64,000 nt of DNA, taken from the NCBI GenBank assembly GCA_910579675.1, contig CAJTUF010000015.1, positions 18,226 to 82,225 of the forward strand. Direction: 5' to 3'. This document shows positions 41,557 to 48,733 of the stretch, piece by piece. Numbering within the stretch: the first letter of the stretch is position 1; each line of letters begins with the position of its first letter. The DNA is from an uncultured Muribaculaceae bacterium (GTDB taxonomy: Bacteria; Bacteroidota; Bacteroidia; Bacteroidales; Muribaculaceae). The notes under the pieces were generated by a model. That model saw only the letters and a list, made by a program, of their open reading frames with translations, had not been told where the DNA came from and did no database searches. The position numbers and the translations under genes were made by a program.

Positions 41557-43239
41557 ATGGCAAATCTTCCTTCCTCTGTCAATGAATATCTCACCAGGGC
41601 GCTGGCCGAATATGCGACCCTTCCCGCTCTCTCCAACCTCCACTCCGACACTGTCTACACCTATGCCGACACTGCCCGCGAGATAGGGCGTATGCACACT
41701 TTTTTCAAAGCCCTCGGGCTACGCAAAGGCGACCACATAGCCCTCTGCGCCCGCAACTCGGCCGAGTGGGCCATAGCCTTCCTTGCATCAGCCACCTATG
41801 GCGCTGTGGCGGTGAACATTCTCGCCGACTTTCAGCCCGACGACATCATGGGACTTGTGGGCCACAGCGACGCCCGACTGCTTCTCACCGACGATCATAC
41901 CGTCCATACCCTCGGTGAGAGCCGCATCGCGTCGCTCGCCTCACTGCCATCGCTCGATGGAACGGTGCTCCTCGGGTCGCTCAAGCCGGTAGGCGAGCCC
42001 TCGGCCGCGCTCCAAAGCGCTCTCGCCTCCCTCCCTGTCGCCACCGAAGAGGCCGAGACCCCACCCTCGGTGACCTTCATCCCCGAAGCCGCCACCCTCG
42101 CCCCGTCGGATCCTGTGGTGATCAACTACACCTCAGGCTCGACAGGCGACCCCAAGGGTGTGATCCTGTCTGATCGCGCGCTCTGGAGCAATATCCGCTA
42201 TTCGATCGACGGACTGACATTCCTCCATCCCTCCGACAGCACCATCTGCATGCTCCCGCTGGCCCATATGTTCGGCCTTCTTGTCGACCTGCTCCATCCA
42301 TTTGTCAAGGGGTGTCATATCCATTTCGTGACACGCACACCCTCCCCTGCCATCATAATGGATGCCTTCGCCACCGTCAAGCCCAAACTGATAGTGTCAG
42401 TCCCCCTTGTAATCGAAAAGATCATACGCAAAAAGGTCCTTCCACTCCTCGACAAAAACCCTCTCAAGACCCTCGTGCGCATCCCGGTGGTCAAGTCGAT
42501 AATCTACCGCAAGCTCCACGACAAGCTCATAGCGGCCTTTGGCGGAAACCTTCAGGAACTCATCCTCGGCGGAGCAGCCGTGAGTCCCGATGTGGAGTCG
42601 CTTCTGCGCAAGATCAGGTTTCCATTCACCGTGGGCTACGGCATGACCGAATGCGGCCCTCTCATAGGCTACGCGCCATGGAACGAACAGCGCGCCGCCA
42701 CCTGCGGCCACATCGTCGACCGCATGGAGATACGCGTCGACTCCCCCGACCCTCGCAATGTGGCCGGGACCCTTTGGGTGAAGGGCGATAATGTGATGAA
42801 CGGCTATTACAAAAATCCCGCAGCCACCGAAGCTGTGCTCGGTGCCGACGGGTGGATGAACACCGGCGACACAGGCACAATAGGCGCCGACGGCCTTATC
42901 TCTATCCGAGGACGCGACAAAAACATGATTCTCGGATCGTCGGGGCAGAACATTTATCCTGAAGAGATCGAAGCCAAACTCAATGCCATCGCTCCGGTGG
43001 CCGAAAGTCTCGTGGTCGACGGTGGCGACGGACATCTCGTGGCCCTTATCTACCTCGATCCGGAAGCTACAGCCGACATGACGCCCGATCAGAAGATGGA
43101 GGCTGCCCGCGCAGTCGTGAAAGGGGTCAACGCCTCTCTCGCAGCCTACGAGCAGATACGCGACATCGAGATCATGGATTCGGAATTTGAAAAAACTCCC
43201 AAGCGCTCCATCAAGCGATTTCTTTACCTCAAACAATAA
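41557..43239 (+). CDS. Long-chain fatty acid-CoA ligase (AMP-binding)
   Basis: A 560-residue acyl-activating enzyme of the ANL superfamily. The P-loop-like motif is 'VINYTSGSTGDPKGVILS' (about residues 188-205), then 'ICMLPLAHMFGLLVDLLHPF', the adenine motif 'GYGMTECGPLIGY' and 'GWMNTGDTGTIGADGLISIR', with the C-terminal catalytic Lys in 'KTPKRSIKRFLYLKQ'. It makes acyl-CoA (or acyl-AMP) from fatty acids with ATP; in gut Bacteroidales a role in recycling or importing host fatty acids is likely, the exact chain length unknown. The sulfatase gene follows 29 nt later. Confidence 0.92.
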   Translation: MANLPSSVNEYLTRALAEYATLPALSNLHSDTVYTYADTAREIGRMHTFFKALGLRKGDHIALCARNSAEWAIAFLASATYGAVAVNILADFQPDDIMGLVGHSDARLLLTDDHTVHTLGESRIASLASLPSLDGTVLLGSLKPVGEPSAALQSALASLPVATEEAETPPSVTFIPEAATLAPSDPVVINYTSGSTGDPKGVILSDRALWSNIRYSIDGLTFLHPSDSTICMLPLAHMFGLLVDLLHPFVKGCHIHFVTRTPSPAIIMDAFATVKPKLIVSVPLVIEKIIRKKVLPLLDKNPLKTLVRIPVVKSIIYRKLHDKLIAAFGGNLQELILGGAAVSPDVESLLRKIRFPFTVGYGMTECGPLIGYAPWNEQRAATCGHIVDRMEIRVDSPDPRNVAGTLWVKGDNVMNGYYKNPAATEAVLGADGWMNTGDTGTIGADGLISIRGRDKNMILGSSGQNIYPEEIEAKLNAIAPVAESLVVDGGDGHLVALIYLDPEATADMTPDQKMEAARAVVKGVNASLAAYEQIRDIEIMDSEFEKTPKRSIKRFLYLKQ

Positions 43240-43268
43240 TCTATCAATCCTCTTATCCTTTTACAGCT

Positions 43269-44819
43269 GTGAGACTCTACGCAGGAATGGCCGCCATGGC
43301 CACCACTCTCGCGCTGTCGGCCCAACAGAGCGCCGACAAGCAGCCCAACATCATCCTCTTCCTTGTCGACGACATGGGTTGGCAAGAGACCTCAGTACCG
43401 TTTTGGTCGGAAAAGACTCCGCTCAATGAGCGCTACCGCACCCCCAACATGGAGCGCCTCGCCGACCGCGGAGTGAAATTCACCCAGGCCTACGCCTGCG
43501 CCATCTCCTCCCCATCGCGATGCAGCCTCATGACTGGCATGAACGCCGCCCGCCACAAGGTGACCAACTGGACCTACTACTACGATCAAGAGACCGATAT
43601 GCCCGGAGGCGAGCTGATTATCCCCCGATGGAATGTCAACGGTATCCAGAACGCTGCTACAGCCACACCCCACGACACTGCCCGCTCGGCCCTGGCCACC
43701 CCCCTGCCCGAGCTCCTGCGCAATGCAGGATACACCACCATCCATGTGGGTAAAGGACACTTCGGCGCCGAGACCACTCAGAGCGCCGATCCGTCGGCCC
43801 TCGGCTTTGACGTCAACATCGCAGGCGCGGCCAACGGCGGCCCTGCAAGCTACCTTGCCGAAAACGAATATGGCGCCGGCAGGTTCCATGTCAACGGTCT
43901 TGAAAAATATTACGGCACCGACACCTTCCTCACAGAAGCCCTCACTCTCGAAGCCCTCGATGCCATCAAAAAGCCCATCGACGAGGAAAAACCATTTTTC
44001 CTCTACATGAGCCACTATGCCATACATGTGCCCTACGACGCCGACAAGCGATTCACCGCCAACTATGAAGGAGTCACCGATCCCATGCTCGGCGAGCCGC
44101 TCTCTAAGCCCGAGATCAACCACGCCTCGCTCGTGGAGGGCATGGACAAGAGCCTCGGCGATATCCTCGATTTCCTCGACGAAAGGCCCGAGGTGGCACA
44201 GAACACTGTGATCATATTCATGTCCGACAATGGCGGCCACAGCATTGCCCCCCGTCAGGGACGTATCGACCACGACCAGAACTATCCCGCCCGCGCAGGA
44301 AAGGGATCGGCTCTCGAAGGCGGTGTTCATGAACCCATGATTGTGGCATGGCCCGGACAGGTGGCTCCCGGCACTGTCAACTCCAACCGTGTGATGATCG
44401 AAGACTTCTTCCCCGCCATACTCGACATGGCCGGTGCCGGTGACTACTCGACCGTACAGACCGTCGACGGCGTGTCGTTCAAGGATCTCCTTCTCGACCC
44501 ATCCATCAACCGCGACCGTCCCACTGTGTGGCATTTTCCCAACCGCTGGGACGGCACCGTCGACGAGACCCAGGGCTACGGCCCCTATTCAGCCCTCATG
44601 AAAGGACCCTACCACTTCATCTACTTCTGGGAGAGCGGCAACAAAGAGCTTTACAACGTTGCCGAAGATATTTCCGAGACAAACAACCTGATAGCCACCC
44701 AACCCGCAGTAGCAGCCGAGATGGCATCAGAGCTCACCCGGATGCTCAAGGAGATGGACGCCCAGCGCCCAGCCTTCAAGGAGTCGGGAGCTCTTGTGCC
44801 CTGGCCCGACGAGCGTTGA
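43269..44819 (+). CDS. Exported sulfatase, serine-type
   Basis: A 516-residue sulfate-ester hydrolase of the alkaline phosphatase superfamily. Signal peptide from GTG 43269 (RLYAGMAAMATTLALSAQQS) or ATG 43287. Metal ligands in 'PNIILFLVDDMGWQETS'; the active-site motif is 'CAISSPSRCSLMTGMNAARH' with Ser in place of Cys, so it is a Ser-type sulfatase that needs an anaerobic sulfatase-maturing enzyme to convert Ser to formylglycine. 'IFMSDNGGHSI' and 'AGKGSALEGGVHEPMIVAWP' complete the site. It probably desulfates host glycans (mucin or glycosaminoglycans). The end overlaps rnz, read in the opposite direction, by 44 nt. Confidence 0.93.
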   Translation: MRLYAGMAAMATTLALSAQQSADKQPNIILFLVDDMGWQETSVPFWSEKTPLNERYRTPNMERLADRGVKFTQAYACAISSPSRCSLMTGMNAARHKVTNWTYYYDQETDMPGGELIIPRWNVNGIQNAATATPHDTARSALATPLPELLRNAGYTTIHVGKGHFGAETTQSADPSALGFDVNIAGAANGGPASYLAENEYGAGRFHVNGLEKYYGTDTFLTEALTLEALDAIKKPIDEEKPFFLYMSHYAIHVPYDADKRFTANYEGVTDPMLGEPLSKPEINHASLVEGMDKSLGDILDFLDERPEVAQNTVIIFMSDNGGHSIAPRQGRIDHDQNYPARAGKGSALEGGVHEPMIVAWPGQVAPGTVNSNRVMIEDFFPAILDMAGAGDYSTVQTVDGVSFKDLLLDPSINRDRPTVWHFPNRWDGTVDETQGYGPYSALMKGPYHFIYFWESGNKELYNVAEDISETNNLIATQPAVAAEMASELTRMLKEMDAQRPAFKESGALVPWPDER

Positions 44820-45735
44820 AAATCTCTATCACCATCCCCTCATCGGCTGCTATCACCGGGCCGGGAAAAATCTTGGCGGCCTCTGCTGCCAACGCATCAG
44901 GCTGATGATAGCGTTTTGAATAGTGGCCTATCACAAGGCTGCCGGCACCCGCCCGGGCCGCAATACGCGCGGCCTGGGCGGCTGTCGAATGTCCGCGCTC
45001 CTTAGCCTGATTTGCCATGTCGTCAAGATAGGTCGCCTCATGGTACACCACATCCACCCCGGCAATAGCCTTTGCAACCCGCTCATCGGCAAGGGTGTCG
45101 GAGCAATAGGCATACGACATAGGTGCCGGCGGGTCGGTCGTCAGCTCGGCATTGGTAAATATCCTGCCGTCGGAGGGGCGCCACCAGTCGGCGCCACCTT
45201 TTATGGCCGGACGCAGGGAGTGAGGGATGCCGAGCATATCAGCCTTGTCGCCAAGCAAGGTGCGCTGACGCTTCTTCTCTCTGAATATGAATCCGTGGCA
45301 GGGCATACGGTGGTAGAGCGGAAAGGCCACCACTTCAAGCCCTTTGGTCTCGGCTATCACCTTTATTCCGTCGGGGATAGCCTTAAGCTCTACATTGCGC
45401 GCCACTCCGGGGCTGAAAAACTCTATCATGCGGCTGAAGATGTCGATGCCTTGCGCGGGCATATGCACCGTAACCGGCCCCGGATGATCCTGTAGCGAGA
45501 GCGTGGAGAGCAGCCCCGGCAGCCCGAGGCAGTGGTCGCCGTGGAGATGGGATATGAAGATATCCGTGATGCGTGAAAACGGTATCGAGTAGCGGCGCAT
45601 CTGAAGCTGTGTGCCTTCGCCGCAGTCCACGAGCATCACCCTGTCGCGGTAATTGATTGCCTGTGCCGCGGGATGATGGCGCAGCGTGGGGGTGGCCGAT
45701 CCACACCCCAGTATTGTGACGTCAAATCTGTCCAT
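44776..45735 (-). CDS. rnz: Ribonuclease Z
   Basis: A 319-residue metallo-beta-lactamase-fold endonuclease that cuts tRNA precursors at the 3' end. Zinc ligands: 'IFISHLHGDHCLGLPGLLST' (HxHxDH), a His in 'AFPLYHRMPCHGFIF', Asp in 'YCSDTLADERVAKAI' and His in 'YHEATYLDDM' and 'LVIGHYSKRYHQ'. The N-terminal 'MDRFDVTILGCGSATPTLRH' is the normal start at 45735. A TATCTTTG element ends five bases before that ATG, implying a near-leaderless mRNA. The tRNA-Arg gene without encoded CCA nearby is the sort of substrate it matures. Confidence 0.95.
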   Translation of the reverse strand: MDRFDVTILGCGSATPTLRHHPAAQAINYRDRVMLVDCGEGTQLQMRRYSIPFSRITDIFISHLHGDHCLGLPGLLSTLSLQDHPGPVTVHMPAQGIDIFSRMIEFFSPGVARNVELKAIPDGIKVIAETKGLEVVAFPLYHRMPCHGFIFREKKRQRTLLGDKADMLGIPHSLRPAIKGGADWWRPSDGRIFTNAELTTDPPAPMSYAYCSDTLADERVAKAIAGVDVVYHEATYLDDMANQAKERGHSTAAQAARIAARAGAGSLVIGHYSKRYHQPDALAAEAAKIFPGPVIAADEGMVIEIFNARRARAQELPTP

Positions 45736-45740
45736 AATGG

Positions 45741-45748
45741 CAAAGATA
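45741..45748 (-). promoter_or_regulatory. -7 element of rnz promoter
   Basis: TATCTTTG on the minus strand directly before the start codon; no clear -33 partner. Confidence 0.6.
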
Positions 45749-45793
45749 AGCCATTTTTTTCGTCCGCGCTCTCTGAATATCCCCAATTTTCAC

Positions 45794-45801
45794 TATCTTT
45801 G
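45794..45801 (+). promoter_or_regulatory. -7 element of tRNA-Arg promoter
   Basis: TATCTTTG, 18 nt before the mature 5' end of the tRNA. Confidence 0.65.
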
Positions 45802-45818
45802 CCGTGAATTTTTAGGCC

Positions 45819-45890
45819 GGCCTGGTAGTTCAACGGATAGAATAGAGGTTTCCTAAACCTTAGATAGCGGTTCGATTCCGCTCCGGGCTA
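45819..45890 (+). tRNA. tRNA-Arg (anticodon CCT)
   Basis: Cloverleaf with acceptor GGCCTGG/CCGGGCT (two G-U pairs), D arm GTTCAACGGATAGAAT, anticodon arm GAGGT-TTCCTAA-ACCTT with anticodon CCT, and T arm AGCGG-TTCGATT-CCGCT. Discriminator A at 45890; CCA is not encoded. Confidence 0.9.
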
Positions 45891-45894
45891 CTCT

Positions 45895-46218
45895 TCAATC
45901 TTCAGCAGGCGACGTCTCAGCCCCTCGGGCAGCGACGTCGCCGCTGCTTTTACCGCGCTGCCTCACCGCGCTCTTGAGGCGCGCCATCCCCTCCTTGCCA
46001 AGAATCAGGATAGCAGTGTACTGGCATGCCTTGGCCAGGCCATAGAATGTGGCCCACAGCACTCCCTTGGCGCCCACCCCGATGGGGAGGAGCATCTGTA
46101 GAAACGACAGCGCATAGCAGCACACGCATGCTGCGGCTATCACTACCCCGGTGCGGAACGAAAGGGCGCCGAGCCACTCCCTCACGCGCCTTGCCGATTT
46201 GACCATTTTCGATTTCAT
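45895..46218 (-). CDS. Small two-helix membrane protein, unknown
   Basis: A 107-residue protein. Two hydrophobic segments: 'TGVVIAAACVCCYALSFLQM' (about residues 23-42) and 'GVLWATFYGLAKACQYTAIL' (about 52-71), followed by 'LGKEGMARLKSAVR' and a hydrophilic tail. The basic N-terminus and positive loop suggest an inner-membrane hairpin. I do not recognise a named family. Its own -7 element (TAAATTTG, 46223-46230) begins just before the start, and the stop lies four bases beyond the tRNA-Arg gene, convergent to it. Confidence 0.72.
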   Translation of the reverse strand: MKSKMVKSARRVREWLGALSFRTGVVIAAACVCCYALSFLQMLLPIGVGAKGVLWATFYGLAKACQYTAILILGKEGMARLKSAVRQRGKSSGDVAARGAETSPAED

Positions 46219-46222
46219 GCTG

Positions 46223-46230
46223 CAAATTTA
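46223..46230 (-). promoter_or_regulatory. -7 element of the small membrane protein gene
   Basis: TAAATTTG on the minus strand, ending four bases before the ATG at 46218. Confidence 0.5.
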
Positions 46231-46263
46231 ATCATTATAATCGGTCGTGTCGGGCAAAATGAC

Positions 46264-46271
46264 TAACTTTG
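46264..46271 (+). promoter_or_regulatory. -7 element of the endonuclease I gene
   Basis: TAACTTTG, 58 nt before the start codon. Confidence 0.55.
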
Positions 46272-46329
46272 CCGCATCTCCCTCATCCTTTCACTGATCA
46301 TCATCACATTTCCACCCATCATCTGAAGC

Positions 46330-48006
46330 ATGAAAATATCTTCGGTCCGCCGATTGGCATCAGCCCTTATCGCTGCCATGATCTTTTCCGTCGCCGGGGC
46401 CGACATTCCCGCCGGCTACTACGATAAAGCCTCCGGCCTTGCCACCGAGCGACTGAAAAACGCTCTCCACGCTATCATCGGTCCTCACCAGAAGGTGTCG
46501 AGCTACAGCGCCCTTCCCTCCTATTTTGAGAAAACCGACGTAAGGCCCGGCACCAACCTGTGGTGGGACATGTATTCCGACATCGAGGTGCCCACCAACA
46601 TCACCTTCGGCAAATACATGAACCGCGAGCACGCATTTCCCAAGAGCTGGTGGGGCGGATCGACTTCCGTGGGCGCCTACACCGACCTCTTCCATCTCTA
46701 CCCCGCCGAAGCCAAAGCCAATCAGGCCAAGAGCAACTATCCTCTTGGCATCGTCACCGGCACCCCAAACTTCGACAATGATGTGGTGAAAGTGGGCAAC
46801 GGTGTCGAGTCGGGTGGTGCAAAGTTGGTGTTCGAGCCTGCCGACGAGTATAAAGGCGACTTCGCCCGTACCTACTTCTATGTGGTCACCGCCTATCAGA
46901 ACCTGTCATGGAAATACACCTACATGGCTGCCGACGGCGATTATCCCTCTCTCCAGCCATGGGCCATAGAGATGCTGCTCAAATGGCACCGCGACGACCC
47001 TGTGAGCGAGAAGGAACTGAAGCGCAATGAGGTGGTATATTCCATCCAGACCAACCGCAACCCGTTTATCGACTATCCCGAACTCGCCGAATATATATGG
47101 GGCAACCGTATGGGCCAGACTTTCGTGCCCGACGATAACCCCGGACCCTCGGGCGATCCCGAGCTCACGTCGCCCGTGGCAGGCGCGACGATCGAGTTTG
47201 GCCGTGTGGCAATCGACCATAAGTCCCAGTATTCGCTGCTGTTCAAGGGCGCCAACCTCTCCGGCATGCTTGAGCTGACGGTGATTGGGGCCGACCGCAA
47301 TGCCTTCACCCTCAGCCAGACCACAGTCGATGCCGCATCGGCCAACTCCCCCTCGGGCGCATCAGTGATAATAACCTACAACCCCTCGTCGACCGGCCTC
47401 CACGAGGCCAGCCTTGTGGTGCAGGATGGCGGTCTGGCCGGATCGCTTTCGTTTCCGATCAAAGGCGAGTGTGTGCCCGTGCCCTCGCTGGTGGCACCCG
47501 AGGCTCTGCCTGCCGTGATGCTTGCCGACCGCCGCTACGAAGCCTCATGGAATCAGCCCGAAGGGGGCGATCCTGTCGATTTCTGGAATATATACGTCAC
47601 CTCCTATTACAGTGATGATACGTTTAAGGAAACTGTGTACGTGGCCGAGGAATCACCATTTGAGATCGAAGCCGATCCAGAGGCTGTGTCAGAATCGTAC
47701 ACCGTCACGGCCGTTGCCCTCGGATGCGAGTCGGCCCGAAGCAACTCCATCAATGTTGACGTGACCGGAGGCATCGACGCCCCGTCAGCCGACTCATCAC
47801 CCCTCTCCATCGAGACCGACGGACTCACCCTTACCTTCATCTGCGGCACATCCCACCGCAATCTGCGAGTGATCGACCCGATGGGTCGCATAGTGGCCGT
47901 CTGCCCCGAAATACACTCGGGCGACACCATGACACTCCCCTCAGCAGGCATCTACATCATTGTCGCCGACACCTGTCAGTCGCCCATAAGAATCATAGCC
48001 CGATGA
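46330..48006 (+). CDS. Secreted endonuclease I with Ig-like and sorting-like C-terminus
   Basis: A 558-residue exported nuclease. Signal peptide 1-24 ('ALIAAMIFSVAGADIPAGYY'). The endonuclease I/NucM domain (about 25-265) carries the His-Asn metal site in 'KYMNREHAFPKSWWGG' and 'AYTDLFHLYPAEAKANQAKS'. It is followed by an abnormal-spindle/Ig-like domain ('VAGATIEFGRVAIDHKSQYS'), a fibronectin-like region ('SWNQPEGGDPVDFWNIYVTS') and a last segment 'NLRVIDPMGRIVAVCP' ... 'TLPSAGIYIIVADT' that resembles type IX secretion sorting domains (T9SS type A). Likely a surface or secreted DNase for nutrient nucleic acid. purN starts within its stop codon (ATGA). Confidence 0.88.
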   Translation: MKISSVRRLASALIAAMIFSVAGADIPAGYYDKASGLATERLKNALHAIIGPHQKVSSYSALPSYFEKTDVRPGTNLWWDMYSDIEVPTNITFGKYMNREHAFPKSWWGGSTSVGAYTDLFHLYPAEAKANQAKSNYPLGIVTGTPNFDNDVVKVGNGVESGGAKLVFEPADEYKGDFARTYFYVVTAYQNLSWKYTYMAADGDYPSLQPWAIEMLLKWHRDDPVSEKELKRNEVVYSIQTNRNPFIDYPELAEYIWGNRMGQTFVPDDNPGPSGDPELTSPVAGATIEFGRVAIDHKSQYSLLFKGANLSGMLELTVIGADRNAFTLSQTTVDAASANSPSGASVIITYNPSSTGLHEASLVVQDGGLAGSLSFPIKGECVPVPSLVAPEALPAVMLADRRYEASWNQPEGGDPVDFWNIYVTSYYSDDTFKETVYVAEESPFEIEADPEAVSESYTVTAVALGCESARSNSINVDVTGGIDAPSADSSPLSIETDGLTLTFICGTSHRNLRVIDPMGRIVAVCPEIHSGDTMTLPSAGIYIIVADTCQSPIRIIAR

Positions 48007-48590
48007 ATATAGCAGTGTTTGCCTCCGGTACAGGCACCAATGCCGAGGCTATAATCCGGCACCTTGACAACCCCGGCTCCCCCCACAGGGTGTCGGTGGT
48101 GGTGACCAACCGCAGCGGCGCCGGAGTGATAGACAGGGCCAAAAATCTCGGAGTGCCTGTCGAGATCATAACCCGCGCGGCAATGGCCGACAGCGACACC
48201 GTTGGAGCGGTGCTCGACTCCTATGGCGTGGAGTTCATAGCTCTTGCCGGCTACCTCGCCATGATACCCCAATGGCTCATCGGGCGATATGAGGGGCGCA
48301 TCGTCAACCTTCATCCTGCGCTCCTGCCCCGGCATGGAGGCAAAGGGATGTATGGCCACTTTGTCCATGAGGCAGTGGTGGCAGCCGGCGACACCGAGAC
48401 CGGCATCACAATCCACCATGTAGATTGTCATTACGACAGCGGTCAGGTGATTTATCAGGAGTCGGTACCGGTTGAACCGACCGACACTCCCGACGATGTT
48501 GAAGCAGCCGTGAGAGCTCTGGAACTCAAACGCTACCCCGAGGTGATTGCCTCACTTTTAGACACCCTCCAGGCCACTTCTTCACACTGA
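48003..48590 (+). CDS. purN: Phosphoribosylglycinamide formyltransferase
   Basis: A 195-residue enzyme of purine synthesis that transfers a formyl group from 10-formyl-THF to GAR. Typical parts are 'IAVFASGTGTNAEAIIRHLD' (phosphate loop), 'FIALAGYLAMIPQWLI', 'RIVNLHPALLPRHGGKGMYG' with the catalytic Asn/His pair, and 'ETGITIHHVDCHYDSGQVIY' with the catalytic Asp. ATGA overlap with the endonuclease gene indicates coupling, though the two functions are not obviously linked beyond nucleotides. Confidence 0.96.
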   Translation: MNIAVFASGTGTNAEAIIRHLDNPGSPHRVSVVVTNRSGAGVIDRAKNLGVPVEIITRAAMADSDTVGAVLDSYGVEFIALAGYLAMIPQWLIGRYEGRIVNLHPALLPRHGGKGMYGHFVHEAVVAAGDTETGITIHHVDCHYDSGQVIYQESVPVEPTDTPDDVEAAVRALELKRYPEVIASLLDTLQATSSH

Positions 48591-48612
48591 TAAGAAAAAA
48601 ACGACACCTAAA

Positions 48613-48644
48613 TTTGGCCACAGGCAAGAAAATGCCTATATTTG
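48613..48644 (+). promoter_or_regulatory. Promoter of the DUF349 gene
   Basis: TTTG (48613-48616), 20-nt spacer, TATATTTG (48637-48644), about 90 nt before the ATG at 48734. Confidence 0.72.
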
Positions 48645-48733
48645 GCCCACAATGTCTGCACGGCGGCGCGCCATCGTGGGATGCGCCGGGCCCTGCGGCT
48701 CCTCCGTTTTCATCCCTTAACCTCATTTCTGAT

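Noticed and set aside
43392..44534. Long open frame antisense to the sulfatase (380 codons)
   Set aside because: Shadow of a clear sulfatase gene; no start context or domain.
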